Below, in pieces: positions 1 to 10,221 of a stretch of 64,000 bases of DNA. The number at the start of each line of letters is the position of its first letter. The stretch's first letter is position 1. Both the position numbers and the translations under genes were made by a program. The notes beneath the pieces were generated by a model. The model was not told where the DNA came from, did not search any database, and worked only from the letters and a program-made list of their open reading frames with translations. Source of the DNA: Comamonas sp. Its GTDB lineage: Bacteria > Pseudomonadota > Gammaproteobacteria > Burkholderiales > Burkholderiaceae_C. Where the stretch lies: NCBI GenBank assembly GCA_021166775.1, contig JAJPEQ010000013.1, positions 682,001-746,000 of the forward strand. Direction: 5' to 3'.

Positions 1-1360
1 TGAGGCCGCGCGCCGGAATGCGGTATTCGAGGCGCACGCGCCCACGCCCGTCGCTTTCCATGTTCACGAGCTCGCCCTTCCTCTCGCCCAGCGCCTGCAT
101 CACGCCGCCCTGGTGCTGCTCTTCCACGTCGGCAGTGACGAGCTCGATCGGCTCGCACTTCTCGCCATTGATCTCCTTGAACACCACGCGCGGCTTGGAG
201 ACGGCCAGCTCGTAGCCTTCGCGGCGCATTTCCTCCAGCAGGATGGTCAGGTGCAATTCGCCACGGCCCGAAACCTCGAAAATGCCGTCTTCGCTCGTCT
301 CCTTCACGCGCAGCGCGACGTTGGAGCGCAGCTCCTTCTGCAGCCGATCCCAGATCTGGCGGCTGGTGACGTACTTGCCCTCGCGCCCGGCCAGCGGCGA
401 GGTGTTGACGCAGAAATTCATCGTCAGTGTCGGCTCGTCGATCTTGAGCATGGGCAGCGGCTGCGGATTGTCCGGATCGGTCAGCGTCTCGCCGATGCCG
501 ATGTGCTCGATGCCGTTGATCAGCACGATCTCGTCCGGCCCGGCCTCGCTCACCTGCACGCGGTCCAGCCCCTGGAACTGATGGATCTGGTTCACACGCG
601 CCTTGTACTTCTCGCCGTCGGGCCCAGCCATGACCAGCACCTCCTGCCCCGCGCGCAGCGTGCCCTGGTTGATGCGGCCCACGCCGATGCGGCCCACGAA
701 GGTGGAATAGTCCAGCGCCGAGACCTGCATCTGCAAGGGAGCGTTCGGGTCGCCCTGCACCGAGGGCACATGCTTGAGGATGGTCTCGAACAGCGCGGAC
801 ATGTCCGGCCCCCACTGTTCGCCCGGGTTGCCCTGCGTGAGCGAGCTCCAGCCATTGATGCCCGAGGCATAGACCACCGGAAAGTCGAGCTGCTCGTCGT
901 TGGCGCCCAGCTTGTCGAACAGGTCGAAGGCCGCGTTCACCACCCAGTCGGGCCGCGCGCCGGGCTTGTCCACCTTGTTGACGACGACGATGGGCTTGAG
1001 GCCCAGCGCCAGCGCCTTCTTGGTGACGAAGCGCGTCTGCGGCATCGGGCCTTCCTGTGCGTCGATCAAGAGCACCACGCCGTCCACCATCGACAGCGCC
1101 CGCTCCACCTCCCCGCCGAAGTCGGCGTGGCCGGGCGTGTCCAGGATGTTGATGTGCGTACCGTTCCAGGTGACGGCGCAGTTCTTGGCCAGGATGGTGA
1201 TGCCGCGCTCGCGCTCGATGGCGTTGTTGTCCATCACCGTATCGACGACTTTTTCGTGCGCGGCGAAGGTACCGCTTTGGCGCAGCAGCTGGTCAACCAT
1301 CGTGGTCTTGCCGTGGTCCACGTGGGCGATGATGGCGATGTTGCGGATTTGCTTGCTCAT
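1..1360 (-). CDS. typA: Ribosome-associated GTPase TypA/BipA (5' part; 3' end outside window)
   Basis: Translational GTPase of the EF-G family that binds ribosomes and affects stress adaptation and ribosome assembly. The first 453 codons are visible, reading leftward from ATG 1358-1360. The N-terminus starts [20 protein letters not shown], giving the G1 P-loop. G2/G3 follow with ERERGITI and [12 protein letters not shown], and G4 with NKVDKP. BipA is usually about 607 residues, so roughly 150 C-terminal residues (domain V and the CTD) lie beyond base 1. The start codon overlaps the truB stop by 4 bp (ATGA), which implies translational coupling at the end of the rimP-nusA-infB operon. Identification is secure; the only defect is the window cut. 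Confidence 0.96.
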   Translation of the reverse strand, partial: MSKQIRNIAIIAHVDHGKTTMVDQLLRQSGTFAAHEKVVDTVMDNNAIERERGITILAKNCAVTWNGTHINILDTPGHADFGGEVERALSMVDGVVLLIDAQEGPMPQTRFVTKKALALGLKPIVVVNKVDKPGARPDWVVNAAFDLFDKLGANDEQLDFPVVYASGINGWSSLTQGNPGEQWGPDMSALFETILKHVPSVQGDPNAPLQMQVSALDYSTFVGRIGVGRINQGTLRAGQEVLVMAGPDGEKYKARVNQIHQFQGLDRVQVSEAGPDEIVLINGIEHIGIGETLTDPDNPQPLPMLKIDEPTLTMNFCVNTSPLAGREGKYVTSRQIWDRLQKELRSNVALRVKETSEDGIFEVSGRGELHLTILLEEMRREGYELAVSKPRVVFKEINGEKCEPIELVTADVEEQHQGGVMQALGERKGELVNMESDGRGRVRLEYRIPARGL

Positions 1361-2331
1361 GATGTCAGTGCTTCTTCTTGCAGGATTTGCTGGATTTCAA
1401 TGGGGCTCAGGAGCCGGTCCGGGATGAGTTCGCCCGCCGCGACGTGGCCGACGCCCAGCAGCGCGTTCGGGCGCTCGCCATAGACGGCGGCAGCACGGAT
1501 GTCGGGCCAGGGGCCGCGGCGGCGCAGGCCGGAAAGGAAGCGACCCGCGTCCTCCTCGGCCAGCGTGATCGGGACGTGATCGGCGAGCAGCGCATCGACC
1601 GGCAGCAGCGCGCTCAGCCGCTCTTGCTGCGGCAGGGCTTCAAGCGCGGCCAGCGTGGTGCAGCGCGTGAGGTCGATGCCGCCGGTTTCGGTGCGCCTGA
1701 GCCGTGTGAGATGCGCGCCGCAGCCCAGGGCCTGGCCGATGTCCTCGGCCAGCGTGCGGATGTAGGTGCCCTTGCTGCAGGATACTTCGATTTCGATAGC
1801 TGGCTGCGCTTGACTGGTAATCGATGAAGCCAGATTCAGTTCAAATATTTCCACATCCCGCGCCGCGCGTTCCACCGCGACACCCGCACGGGCGTATTCG
1901 TACAAGGCCTTGCCGTCTTTCTTGAGTGCGCTGTGCATGGGCGGCACCTGTTGGATGCGGCCGGTGAACTGCCTTGCCACGGCTTGCAAGCGCTCGGGCG
2001 TGAGCGCGGCGGGGTCCACGTCCGAGCGGGTCAGCACCTCGCCCTCGGCGTCACCGGTGCTCGTCGTCACGCCCAGCAGCGCCACTGCGTGGTAGCGCTT
2101 GGGCGCTTCAAGCTGCAGCGCGCTGAACTTGGTGGCCGCGCCAAAGCACAGCGGCAGCACGCCGGTGGCGAGCGGGTCCAGCGTGCCGGTATGGCCGGCC
2201 TTTTCGGCGCGCAGCAACCACTTGGCCTTCTGCAACGCCTGGTTGCTCGAAAGGCCCAGTGGTTTGTCCAGCAGCAGCACCCCATGCACCGGGCGCCGCT
2301 GCACCCGGATGCGAGGGGCAGCCACCGTCAT
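1357..2331 (-). CDS. truB: tRNA pseudouridine(55) synthase TruB
   Basis: Makes pseudouridine 55 in the T-loop of tRNAs. The 324-residue protein has the family signature [12 protein letters not shown] with catalytic Asp52, and the [15 protein letters not shown] segment near residue 185. The stop overlaps the typA start by 4 bp and the start overlaps the rbfA stop by 4 bp, so all three are probably coupled. Residues about 162-179 ([15 protein letters not shown] region) are encoded by a copy of the dispersed palindromic repeat at 1795-1848. This lies between the strand ending EIFEL and the CSKGTY motif, a place where typical TruB proteins have a shorter connection. The insertion keeps the frame and the catalytic core is intact. 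Confidence 0.96.
   Translation of the reverse strand: MTVAAPRIRVQRRPVHGVLLLDKPLGLSSNQALQKAKWLLRAEKAGHTGTLDPLATGVLPLCFGAATKFSALQLEAPKRYHAVALLGVTTSTGDAEGEVLTRSDVDPAALTPERLQAVARQFTGRIQQVPPMHSALKKDGKALYEYARAGVAVERAARDVEIFELNLASSITSQAQPAIEIEVSCSKGTYIRTLAEDIGQALGCGAHLTRLRRTETGGIDLTRCTTLAALEALPQQERLSALLPVDALLADHVPITLAEEDAGRFLSGLRRRGPWPDIRAAAVYGERPNALLGVGHVAAGELIPDRLLSPIEIQQILQEEALTS
1795..1848 (-). repeat. Palindromic repeat, copy G (in-frame inside truB)
   Basis: In the truB sense direction this reads as the element seen elsewhere in the window: an ATTTGAA-type AT-rich end, a degenerate left arm, then CCAGTCAAGCGCAGCC and AGCTATC at the right end. It encodes the peptide ending [12 protein letters not shown]. 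The left arm has decayed but the right arm and the AGCTATC end are well kept. Confidence 0.65.
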
Positions 2332-2696
2332 GCGTCCTCGTCTTTGGAGCGCGAGGCCACGGCGCGCGCGATCAGCGCATTCATGTCGGCCGCACGCTCG
2401 CTGGTGCGGTCATAGACAAAATGCAGCGTGGGCACGGTGTGGATCTGCAGGCGTTTGAAAAGGCCGTTGCGCAGGAAACCGGCAGACTGGTTCAGCGCCT
2501 CCTGCGAGGCCTCGCCATCGCCCACGAGCACGCTGAAGAAGACCTTGGCATGCGCGTAATCGGGCGTGACATCCACCGCCTGCAGCGTAACCATGCCGAC
2601 GCGCGGATCCTTGAGCCCGCGGATCAGCTCGGCCAGATCGCGCTGGATCTGGTCGGCGATGCGCAGGTCGCGATGGGGGCCGGAATGCTTCTTCAT
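2328..2696 (-). CDS. rbfA: 30S ribosome-binding factor RbfA
   Basis: Small KH-fold protein needed for late 16S rRNA maturation and cold adaptation. I start it at ATG 2694-2696 ([20 protein letters not shown]), giving 122 residues, the usual family length. The same frame opens further upstream, but that extension is low-complexity and runs into the end of infB. Recognisable segments are [21 protein letters not shown], a [16 protein letters not shown] strand and a C-terminal [12 protein letters not shown]. It lies 29 bp after infB and overlaps truB by 4 bp. No strong Shine-Dalgarno is visible, so translation may depend on coupling to infB. Confidence 0.93.
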   Translation of the reverse strand: MKKHSGPHRDLRIADQIQRDLAELIRGLKDPRVGMVTLQAVDVTPDYAHAKVFFSVLVGDGEASQEALNQSAGFLRNGLFKRLQIHTVPTLHFVYDRTSERAADMNALIARAVASRSKDEDA

Positions 2697-2725
2697 GACA
2701 GCCTGTGTGCCAGATGCTCGCTGGA

Positions 2726-5545
2726 TTACAGCGTGCGTGCCACTTCCTTGACTTCGAAGAATTCGAGTTCGTCGCCTTCCTTGATGTCGGTGTAGTTGCG
2801 CAGCTTGATGCCGCACTCGAAGCCTTCCTTGACTTCCTTGACATCGTCCTTCAGGCGGCGCACCGACTCCACCTCGCCGGTGTAAATGACCACGTGATCG
2901 CGCAGCAGGCGGAATTTGCAGCCGCGCGTGACCTGGCCCGAAGTGATGTAGGAACCGGCAATGGTGCCGATCTTGGTGGCCACGAACACGGTTCGGATCT
3001 CGGCCGTGCCGATGGCCTCCTCGCGCTGCTCGGGCGCGAGCATGCCCGACATCGCGGCCTTGAGCTCATCGACTGCGTCGTAGATGATGTTGTAGTAGCG
3101 GATGTCCACGTCGTTCATCTCGGCCGTCTTGCGCGCATTGGCGTCCGCACGCACGTTGAAGCCGATCACGATCGCCCCGGAGGCGATCGCAAGATTCACG
3201 TCGCTTTCGCTGATGCCGCCCACGCCCGCGTACACGAGCTGCACTTTGATCTCGTCGGTCGAGAGCTTGAGCAGCGACTGCGAGAGCGCTTCCTGGGAGC
3301 CCTGCACGTCCGCCTTCACGATGATGGGCAAGTGCTGCACGCCGCCCGCCTGCATGTCGGCGAAGACGTTTTCGAGCTTGGCCGCCTGCTGCTTGGCCAG
3401 TTTGGTGTTGCGGAACTTGCCCGCACGGTAGGTGGCAATTTCACGCGCGCGGCGTTCGTCGCCGAGCACCATGAACTCGTCGCCGGCCTGAGGCACCTCG
3501 GACAGGCCCTGGATTTCAACCGGAATCGACGGGCCCGCTTCCTTGATCGCACGGCCGTTTTCGTCGTTCATAGCGCGCACGCGACCAAAGGTCTGGCCCG
3601 CGAGCACGATGTCGCCCACCTTGAGCGTGCCCGACTGCACCAGAATGGTGGCCACCGGGCCGCGGCCCTTGTCCAGCTGCGCCTCGATCACCAAACCCTT
3701 GGCCATGGCGTCGATCGGCGCCTTCAGTTCCAGCACCTCGGCCTGCAGCAGCACGTTTTCCAGCAGGCTGTCGATGCCCATGCCGGTCTTGCTCGACACC
3801 GCGATGAAGGGCGCGTCGCCGCCGTACTCCTCGGGCACGACCTCCTCGGCCACCAGCTCCTGCTTGACGCGGTCGGGGTTGGCCTCGGGCTTGTCCGCCT
3901 TGGTGATGGCCACGACGATCGGCACCTTGGCCGCGCGTGCGTGCTTGATCGCCTCCCTGGTCTGCGGCATGACGCCATCGTCGGCCGCGACGACCAGAAT
4001 CACGATGTCGGTGGCCTGCGCGCCGCGGGCGCGCATGGCCGTGAACGCCTCGTGGCCCGGGGTGTCGAGGAAGGTGACGATGCCGCGCGGCGTCTTCACA
4101 TGGTAGGCGCCGATGTGCTGCGTGATGCCACCCGCCTCGCCCGTCGCCACCTTGGTGCGGCGGATGTAGTCCAGCAGCGAGGTCTTGCCGTGATCCACGT
4201 GGCCCATGACGGTGACCACCGGAGCGCGCGTCAACGCTTCGGCTTCGTGGCTCGAGACTTCCTCGGCGGTGAAGGCTTCGGGATCGTCCAGCGCCGCGAC
4301 GATCGCCGTGTGACCCATTTCCTCCACGATGATCATCGCAGTGTCCTGGTCCAGCGGCTGGTTGATCGTGACCATCTGGCCCATCTTCATGAGCACCTTG
4401 ATCACTTCGGAGGCCTTCACGGCCATCTTGTGGGCCAGTTCGGCCACGGTGATCGTCTCGGGCACATGCACCTCGAGCGCGCGAAACTCCGTCGGCACCG
4501 CCGATTTATGCAGATGCCGATCCTCGCGGCCGCCGCCGCGGCGCCCGCTGCGTCCGCCGCCAGCCCGCCAGCGATTGGCGCCCACGCCGCTCGATGTGTC
4601 GCCACGGGTCTTGATGCCCTTCTTTTTCTCGCTGTCGCCTGCCCAACTGGAGGAGAGCTTGGAGGATTTGACCTCCTTGCTGGCCGACGGTGCCGCCGGC
4701 GCCGTCGTCTTGTGCAGCGTGCCCTTCTTGGCATCGGTCTTGGCGGCGTCCTTGTCCTTGGCGTGGCGCGCTTCCTCGGGCTTCTTCGCCACCAGCACCT
4801 TCTTGGGCGCGGCCATCATGGCGCGGATGGCCTCGGCCTCGGCCAGCGCCTTGCGCCGACGCTCCTCGTGATCCTCGGCGCGCTCGGCCTCCTCGGCCGC
4901 CTTGGTGTCGGCTTCGGTCGCGGCGGCTTCCTCGGCCTGTGTCTGCTGGGCCTTGCGCTCGGCCGCGTGCCTGGATGCCTCGCGACGGGCGGCCTCGGCC
5001 TCGGCCTGCTCGCGCTCCTTCTTCTCGCGCTGCTCGGCCAGATACGCGGCTGCACGCTCCTCGGCTTCACGCTCCTTGCGCTCACGCTCTTCGCGCGCGG
5101 CCGAACCGTCCTCTTCCTGGCGACGCAACAGTTCACTCTGGCGCGCGGCTTCGGCCTGGCGACGTTCCAGTTCCGCCTCATCCACCGCTGGCGCGATCGG
5201 TGCCGGCGCCTGCGCGGGTGCCTCCACGGCCCCTTCGGGTCCCCCCTCGCGCTTGACGAAAGTGCGCTTCTTGCGTACTTCCACCTGGATGGTGCGCGCC
5301 TTGCCGGTGGCATCGGACTGGCGGATTTCGCTCGTGGAGCGCTTGACCAGCGTGATCTTGCGGCGCTCGCTCACGGCCGTGCCGTGGCTGGCCTGCAAAT
5401 GGGCCAGCAGCTGTTGCTTGTCGGCCTCGCTGACGGTATCGGTGGCGGTCATTTTGGTCACGCCCGCGGAGCGCAATTGCGCCAGCAGGGTTTCGGGTGT
5501 CTTGTTGAGTTCAGCAGCGAACTCGGCGACGGTAATGCTCGACAT
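2726..5545 (-). CDS. infB: Translation initiation factor IF-2
   Basis: GTPase that delivers initiator fMet-tRNA to the 30S subunit. It is a long form of 939 residues. The N-terminal IF2_N domain starts [21 protein letters not shown] charged, low-complexity Ala/Glu/Arg/Lys-rich linker spans about residues 130-330, and a second IF2_N-type domain follows near residue 355. The G domain begins near residue 440 with [12 protein letters not shown], then DTPGHEAF and NKxD-type (TKADKP) motifs. Domains II, III and C2 complete the protein, which ends [12 protein letters not shown]. It lies 23 bp after nusA in the canonical order. Confidence 0.98.
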   Translation of the reverse strand: MSSITVAEFAAELNKTPETLLAQLRSAGVTKMTATDTVSEADKQQLLAHLQASHGTAVSERRKITLVKRSTSEIRQSDATGKARTIQVEVRKKRTFVKREGGPEGAVEAPAQAPAPIAPAVDEAELERRQAEAARQSELLRRQEEDGSAAREERERKEREAEERAAAYLAEQREKKEREQAEAEAARREASRHAAERKAQQTQAEEAAATEADTKAAEEAERAEDHEERRRKALAEAEAIRAMMAAPKKVLVAKKPEEARHAKDKDAAKTDAKKGTLHKTTAPAAPSASKEVKSSKLSSSWAGDSEKKKGIKTRGDTSSGVGANRWRAGGGRSGRRGGGREDRHLHKSAVPTEFRALEVHVPETITVAELAHKMAVKASEVIKVLMKMGQMVTINQPLDQDTAMIIVEEMGHTAIVAALDDPEAFTAEEVSSHEAEALTRAPVVTVMGHVDHGKTSLLDYIRRTKVATGEAGGITQHIGAYHVKTPRGIVTFLDTPGHEAFTAMRARGAQATDIVILVVAADDGVMPQTREAIKHARAAKVPIVVAITKADKPEANPDRVKQELVAEEVVPEEYGGDAPFIAVSSKTGMGIDSLLENVLLQAEVLELKAPIDAMAKGLVIEAQLDKGRGPVATILVQSGTLKVGDIVLAGQTFGRVRAMNDENGRAIKEAGPSIPVEIQGLSEVPQAGDEFMVLGDERRAREIATYRAGKFRNTKLAKQQAAKLENVFADMQAGGVQHLPIIVKADVQGSQEALSQSLLKLSTDEIKVQLVYAGVGGISESDVNLAIASGAIVIGFNVRADANARKTAEMNDVDIRYYNIIYDAVDELKAAMSGMLAPEQREEAIGTAEIRTVFVATKIGTIAGSYITSGQVTRGCKFRLLRDHVVIYTGEVESVRRLKDDVKEVKEGFECGIKLRNYTDIKEGDELEFFEVKEVARTL

Positions 5546-5568
5546 ATTCGGTTTGGTCCTCCCCGGCC

Positions 5569-7056
5569 TTATTCATCACCCGCGGCAAACCAGTGCTCGC
5601 GAGCCTTCAAGATCAAGGCCTTGGCGTCTTCCTCGCTCTGGCCAGTGAGTTCCATCAATTCATCAACGGCAAGATCGGCAAGGTCATCCCGCTTGGTCAC
5701 GCCGCCGGCCACGAGTTTGGCGATGAGCTCCGCATCGAGCCCTTCGAGCTCACGCAGGTCCTCGCTCACCTTGCCGACCATCTGCTCGCGCGCTATCTGC
5801 ATCGTGAGCAGCGCATCCTTGGCGCGGGTACGCAGCTCTTCGACGATGTCCTCGTCGAAGCCTTCGATATCGAGCATCTCCTGCAGCGGCACATAAGCCA
5901 CCTCCTCCAGGTTCTCGAAACCTTCGCGGATCAGGATGTCGGCGATCTCCTCGTCCACGTCCAGCTTCTCGATGAAGAGCTGGCGCGCCTCGCTGGTCTC
6001 GGCGGCCTCTTTCTGTGCGGACTCGGCCGCATCCATGATGTTGATCTTCCAGCCTGTGAGCTCGGACGCCAGGCGCACGTTCTGCCCGCCCCGGCCGATG
6101 GCGATCGCCAGGTTTTCCTCGTCGACCACCACGTCCATCGCGTGCTTTTCCTCGTCAACGACAATGGATTGCACATTCGCGGGGGCCAGCGCCCCGATCA
6201 CGAACTGGGCCGGGTCCTCGCTCCAGAGCACGATGTCCACACGCTCACCCGCGAGCTCGTTGGATACCGCGTTCACGCGCGTGCCGCGCACGCCGACGCA
6301 GGTGCCGATCGGGTCGACCCGCTTGTCATGCGAGAGTACGGCGATCTTGGCGCGACTGCCCGCATCACGCGCGCAGCTCTTGATCTCGAGCAAGCCCTGT
6401 TCAATCTCGGGCACTTCATTGCGAAACAACTCGATCATGAACTCGGGCGCCGAGCGCGAGAGCAGGATGGGCGCGCCACGCAGCGTAAGGTCCACATCCA
6501 TGATCATGGCGCGCACGCGATCGCCCGTGCGCAGGTTTTCCTTGGGGATCATTTCGCCACGACGCAAACGCCCTTCCACGCGCCCGCTCTCCACGATGAT
6601 GTCGCCCTTGTCCATGCGCTTGACCGTGCCGGAGAAAATTTTCTCGCCCCGGCTCATGAAATCGTTGAGCAGGGTCTCGCGCTCCGCGTCGCGGATTTTC
6701 TGCAGGATCACCTGCTTGGCCGCCATCGCGCCGATGCGCCCGATGGGCACCGAATCCACCGGCTCCTCGATGTACTCGCCCACCTGGATGCCGGGCACGC
6801 GATCCTGCGCGTCCATGAGCAGCTCCTCCGCGTCGGGGTTCTGCAGTCCGGCCTCGTCGGGCACGACCAGCCAGCGACGGAAGGTCTGGTAATCGCCACT
6901 TTCCTGATCGATGGCCACGCGGATGTCGACGTCGCCCTCGTAGAGTCGCTTGGTCGCCTGCGCCAGAGCCGATTCCACCGCTCCCATCACAATGTCGTGA
7001 TCCACGCTTTTTTCACGCGAAATCGCTTCGATCAGCATCAACAACTCGCGATTCAT
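5569..7056 (-). CDS. nusA: Transcription termination/antitermination factor NusA
   Basis: RNA-polymerase-associated factor controlling pausing, termination and antitermination. The 495 residues match the E. coli length exactly. Domains in order are the N-terminal RNAP-binding domain ([18 protein letters not shown]), an S1 domain around residues 135-200 ([16 protein letters not shown]), two KH domains around 200-345 ([16 protein letters not shown] and [16 protein letters not shown]) and two C-terminal acidic helix-hairpin-helix repeats. It lies between rimP and infB. Since NusA often autoregulates this operon, the terminator-like hairpin upstream of rimP is relevant. Confidence 0.98.
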   Translation of the reverse strand: MNRELLMLIEAISREKSVDHDIVMGAVESALAQATKRLYEGDVDIRVAIDQESGDYQTFRRWLVVPDEAGLQNPDAEELLMDAQDRVPGIQVGEYIEEPVDSVPIGRIGAMAAKQVILQKIRDAERETLLNDFMSRGEKIFSGTVKRMDKGDIIVESGRVEGRLRRGEMIPKENLRTGDRVRAMIMDVDLTLRGAPILLSRSAPEFMIELFRNEVPEIEQGLLEIKSCARDAGSRAKIAVLSHDKRVDPIGTCVGVRGTRVNAVSNELAGERVDIVLWSEDPAQFVIGALAPANVQSIVVDEEKHAMDVVVDEENLAIAIGRGGQNVRLASELTGWKINIMDAAESAQKEAAETSEARQLFIEKLDVDEEIADILIREGFENLEEVAYVPLQEMLDIEGFDEDIVEELRTRAKDALLTMQIAREQMVGKVSEDLRELEGLDAELIAKLVAGGVTKRDDLADLAVDELMELTGQSEEDAKALILKAREHWFAAGDE

Positions 7057-7116
7057 GCCAAGGCACTCCTGTTTTCAAATAATTTCGGGCGGCCCACGCA
7101 ATGGCCACCTCACCAT

Positions 7117-7713
7117 TCATGTGTTGTCATCGGGCGCCGCCTTGCGCGGCGTGCGCCCCTTGAAGTTCACGACCGGCGCCAGACGCGCCTCGCGCACTTC
7201 GTCCCAGGTGAAGCCAAGCACCTGCAGCGGCGCAGCCTCACGCTTTTTGCTCACACGCTGCCCGGGTCGGGGCGCCGGCTCATCGCTCCAGGTGACCTGC
7301 CAGCCCCCCTCGGCGCCACGCGCCAGCTGCCCCCGGAATTTCTTGCGATTGGCCGCCATCTGCCCACCCGCCGCGGCGCCCAGTGGCGCCTTGAGCGTGA
7401 TGTCCACCCATTCGCCTTCGAAGCGCTGCAGGTCGGCCTCGTGGCGCAGCGGCCGATCGATGCCCGGGGACGAGACCTCCAGCCGCTGATAATCCACCCC
7501 ATCGACTTCCAGCGCAAACTGCAGCTGGCGCGTGACGAGCTCGCAATCGTCCACCGTGATGAAGCGCTCGGGTGCGGGCTCCTGCCCGGCTTGGAGCGGC
7601 TGCCACGGCACATCGATGGTGACGCGCAGCAACCCTCCCGCGGAGCGCTCGATCTCCACGAGGTCAAAACCGAGACCGCTGACGGTCTGCTGTACGACTT
7701 GCTGCAATGCCAC
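7117..7713 (-). CDS. rimP: Ribosome maturation factor RimP
   Basis: 30S subunit assembly factor. I start it at GTG 7711-7713 (reading VALQQVVQQTVSGLGFDLVEIE), giving 198 residues. The frame stays open to 7848, but the extra 45 codons run through the terminator-like hairpin and up to the promoter, so they cannot all be coding. The N-terminal domain (RSAGGLLRVTIDVP) and the central PGIDRPL motif (VSSPGIDRPLRHEADLQRFEG) are clear. The C-terminal SH3-like part is interrupted by an Arg/Pro-rich stretch. It is the first gene of the operon. The Shine-Dalgarno is weak. Confidence 0.92.
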   Translation of the reverse strand: MALQQVVQQTVSGLGFDLVEIERSAGGLLRVTIDVPWQPLQAGQEPAPERFITVDDCELVTRQLQFALEVDGVDYQRLEVSSPGIDRPLRHEADLQRFEGEWVDITLKAPLGAAAGGQMAANRKKFRGQLARGAEGGWQVTWSDEPAPRPGQRVSKKREAAPLQVLGFTWDEVREARLAPVVNFKGRTPRKAAPDDNT

Positions 7714-7771
7714 TGCTGTGTCTTTGTGCCGCCCTCGCGGCGCAATCCCCGCTGCCCAAAACCGATCGGCC

Positions 7772-7802
7772 AAAAAAAACGGGCGGTTGTAACCCGCCCG
7801 CT
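7772..7802 (-). terminator. Rho-independent terminator or attenuator in the rimP leader
   Basis: On the minus strand, arms CGGGCGGGTT and AACCGCCCG (7780-7800) form a GC-rich hairpin followed by eight T residues (7772-7779 on the plus strand are A). It lies about 10 nt after the predicted transcription start of the rimP promoter and before rimP. It can therefore end transcripts from the upstream rnr-cytochrome-thioredoxin block and may also attenuate the rimP-nusA-infB operon. Confidence 0.75.
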
Positions 7803-7819
7803 TTGGTCGTGAAGCCACT

Positions 7820-7848
7820 ATTGTAGTGTGAAATGCCCGAGATTTCAA
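7820..7848 (-). promoter_or_regulatory. Sigma-70 promoter for rimP-nusA-infB operon
   Basis: On the minus strand TTGAAA (7843-7848) and TACAAT (7820-7825) are separated by exactly 17 bp, a near-consensus sigma-70 promoter. Transcription should begin near 7812. It sits 27 bp downstream of the thioredoxin-like gene. Confidence 0.75.
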
Positions 7849-7875
7849 CAGCTTGCGGCGCCCGAAAGCGCCGGG

Positions 7876-8226
7876 TCAGGCACGGCTCGCGATCACGCGC
7901 CTGAGCACCGCCAGCGCCTCCTCGTTGTCGAGTGCCACGCCGCCAGAGCCCAGCAGGCCCGTCGCAAGGCGGGCAATCACCGCAGCCTGCGGTTGGACCG
8001 CCCCGGCAAAGCGCAATTGCATGCCCGAGCCCATGAGGACGGTGGGGAAAGTCTCTATGTCGAAATCCCCCACCAGGGTTTCCTCATCTTCCACGTCCAC
8101 CCACGCCAACCGCACGCCAGGCAAAGCGGGCGCCAGTGCATCGAAACTCTCGCGCAGCCCGCGGCAGACATTGCACCATTGCGCGCACAGGCATACCACC
8201 CAGCCTGGATCGGACATTTCGGTCAT
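7876..8226 (-). CDS. Thioredoxin-fold protein with CxxC motif
   Basis: A 116-residue thioredoxin-like protein with the redox motif WCNVCR near residue 17, a central strand (VRLAWVDVEDEE) and a cis-proline segment (DIETFPTVLM). It lacks a signal peptide, so it is probably cytoplasmic. It could reduce disulfides or help haem-cysteine chemistry, but its substrate is unknown. The first Met (8226) overlaps the end of the triheme cytochrome gene by 4 bp; a second Met five codons on is possible. It is the last gene of the rnr block. The standard WCGPC active site is absent, so this is a divergent family member, not housekeeping trxA. Confidence 0.8.
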   Translation of the reverse strand: MTEMSDPGWVVCLCAQWCNVCRGLRESFDALAPALPGVRLAWVDVEDEETLVGDFDIETFPTVLMGSGMQLRFAGAVQPQAAVIARLATGLLGSGGVALDNEEALAVLRRVIASRA

Positions 8227-9488
8227 TCGCGACGTTCCCGCACCTGGTGCACATCCATGACATCGACACGCCCCGCCCCATTGTCCCAGCTGCCGCGGAC
8301 GTACGAGAGCACGGCCGCCACATCCGCGTCGCTCAGGGTCTGCCGAAAGGGCGGCATGCCGAAAGGCCGCGGATTACCCTGGGTGGCGGGCAGGTAGCCG
8401 CCGTGCAGAACGATCTGGATCAGGTTCAGCGGTTCGGCCATGCGCACCGCCCGATTGCCGGCCAATGCGGGAAAGGCACCGGCTTTGCCGCGCCCCTCAT
8501 CCCCATGGCATTGCGCGCACTGATCACGGTACACCTCGCCGCCGCGCGCCATCACGGCAGCCGAGGCGACCTTGCTCTTCGCAGCAGGCTCGCTGGCGGG
8601 AGGCAGCGCCCGCAACCACTCGGCCATGGCCCGTGCATCCTGCGGGCTCAGGTGCTGCAGACTGGCGAACACCACTTCCGCCATCGGGCCCGACACGCCG
8701 CCGCGCGGCGAAACACCGTCGGTGAGCAGGGCCACGATGTCCGCTACGGGCCAGTCGGCCATGCCCGCCTGGCTGCTCGAAACCAAGGACGGCGCCCACC
8801 AGTTCTCGCCCTGCACCAGGGCACCGGCGAGCGGGCGATCCTTCAGCGGACCGCCGAGTGCATCGCGCGGCGTATGGCAGGCGCCGCAGTGCCCCAGACC
8901 CCGGACCAGATAGGCACCACGATCGAGCGCCACATCCGTTTTGGCTGGACGAAAGTAGAGCGCGCGCCAAACGGCCAGGGCCGCCTGCGTGTTGTAGGGA
9001 AAGCGCAGCGCCGGCTCGGGCGTGGGCTGCGTGACGGGCTGCAGGCTACGCAAGAAGGCGAAGATGGCGTCGGCATCGCTGCGCGTGACGTGCGTGTAAT
9101 CGGGGTAAGGGAACGCCGGGTACAGGAGCCGCCCATCGCGCGACCTGCCATGGTGCAGGGCACGCCAGAATTCATCGGCATTCCAGCGCCCGAGGCCGGT
9201 CGCGTCATCGGGCGTGAGGTTGCCGGCAAACACCGCGCCAAACGGCGTCTGAACCGCACGGCCTCCGGCATAGGCCGCGCCACCGGGACGCGTATGACAC
9301 GAAACGCAGTCGCCAATACGCGCCAGATAAGCGCCGCGCATGATCAGTTCAGGTGACCCGGAGACCGCCGCCTGCGGGTCGATCGGTGTCTCATCCAGCC
9401 GGTTGAACACAGTCACCGCATAAGCGCCCAGCGCCAACACCAGCGTGGCAGTCAGCACGCTGACCATGATCAGGCGGCGCACGTTCAT
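8223..9488 (-). CDS. Membrane-anchored triheme cytochrome c (AdhB/gluconate dehydrogenase cytochrome-subunit type)
   Basis: A 421-residue electron-transfer protein with three haem-attachment motifs: CVSCH (N-terminal third), CGACH (middle) and CAQCH (C-terminal third). An uncleaved anchor or signal sequence at the start (MNVRRLIMVSVLTATLVLAL) puts the haems in the periplasm. The architecture matches cytochrome subunits of membrane alcohol or gluconate dehydrogenases, which pass electrons from a flavin or quinoprotein to ubiquinone. No such dehydrogenase is next to it; the nearest oxidoreductase is a soluble SDR. Start ATG 9486-9488 overlaps the preceding diheme cytochrome gene by 4 bp. The upstream extension of the frame is discarded because it lacks a signal sequence and overlaps that gene. 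Confidence 0.88.
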   Translation of the reverse strand: MNVRRLIMVSVLTATLVLALGAYAVTVFNRLDETPIDPQAAVSGSPELIMRGAYLARIGDCVSCHTRPGGAAYAGGRAVQTPFGAVFAGNLTPDDATGLGRWNADEFWRALHHGRSRDGRLLYPAFPYPDYTHVTRSDADAIFAFLRSLQPVTQPTPEPALRFPYNTQAALAVWRALYFRPAKTDVALDRGAYLVRGLGHCGACHTPRDALGGPLKDRPLAGALVQGENWWAPSLVSSSQAGMADWPVADIVALLTDGVSPRGGVSGPMAEVVFASLQHLSPQDARAMAEWLRALPPASEPAAKSKVASAAVMARGGEVYRDQCAQCHGDEGRGKAGAFPALAGNRAVRMAEPLNLIQIVLHGGYLPATQGNPRPFGMPPFRQTLSDADVAAVLSYVRGSWDNGAGRVDVMDVHQVRERRE

Positions 9489-10216
9489 CGCGCACTCCCC
9501 GTGGGGGGCTGCGGCAGCTTCGCGTCCAGACTGCCACAGTCCAGCGGCAGCTTGTCCGACGTGCGCTCTTGCGCCCTGCCATCGCCGGGCACGGGCTGCG
9601 CCGACAGCCAGCTGATCACGGCCTGCACCTGCTCCAGCGAGAGGCGCCGGGCGATGTCCGCCATGCAATCGGGCGCCTGCGCATGGCGCTGGCCGGTACG
9701 CCATGCGCCCAGCTGGCTGCCGAGGTAATCGTGCGACAGGCCCAGCAGGCTCGGAATGAAAGGAGCCGCTCCCGTCAATTGCTCGCCGTGGCATTGCACG
9801 CACGCGGGAATCTTGCGCGCCGCGTCGCCATGGCGCACCAGGGCCTCGCCCTCGCGCAGCATGCGCGGGCTGGCCACGGAGGGTGGCGGCGCGGCATATG
9901 GCAGGCGCAGCGCCGAAAACCAGGCAGCCATCTCGTACAGGTAGTCATCCGTGAGGTAGGTCAGCAGATGCGCCATTTGCGGGTAGCTGCGCCGCCCCTC
10001 ATGAAAATTGCGCAACTGGTTGTACAGATAACCCACGGGTTTGCCCGCGATGCGCGGAAAGTAACCATCGGGCGTGGCGCGCCCCTCCTTGCCGTGACAG
10101 GCGGTGCAGGGCAAAACTCTGTCCGCCATGTCCGAAGAAGGCGCCTGGCCGCCCGCCTGTGCCAACGTCGCATACATCAGCAGCGACAGCGCAATGCTGC
10201 GCAAAACAGAGCGCAC
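9485..10216 (-). CDS. Periplasmic diheme cytochrome c (c4-like)
   Basis: A 243-residue protein with a Sec signal peptide (MRSVLRSIALSLLMYATLAQA) and two haem c motifs, CTACH near residue 37 and CVQCH near residue 140. The internal duplication and the segment FPRIAGKPVGYLYNQLRNFHEGRR are typical of cytochrome c4, a soluble or loosely bound donor to terminal oxidases. It lies 5 bp after the SDR gene and overlaps the triheme cytochrome gene by 4 bp. The two cytochromes are probably made together and may form one electron-transfer chain. Confidence 0.87.
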   Translation of the reverse strand: MRSVLRSIALSLLMYATLAQAGGQAPSSDMADRVLPCTACHGKEGRATPDGYFPRIAGKPVGYLYNQLRNFHEGRRSYPQMAHLLTYLTDDYLYEMAAWFSALRLPYAAPPPSVASPRMLREGEALVRHGDAARKIPACVQCHGEQLTGAAPFIPSLLGLSHDYLGSQLGAWRTGQRHAQAPDCMADIARRLSLEQVQAVISWLSAQPVPGDGRAQERTSDKLPLDCGSLDAKLPQPPTGSAR

Positions 10217-10221
10217 GGCGC

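Noticed and set aside
2705-5896. A 1063-codon plus-strand open frame opposite infB
   Set aside because: It lies antisense to infB, a clear gene. Its protein is His/Leu/Gly/Arg-rich with no domain, as expected from high-GC antisense frames.
7714-7848. An N-terminal extension of RimP to 7848
   Set aside because: It would translate through the promoter and a terminator hairpin, and the conserved protein begins at ALQQVV.
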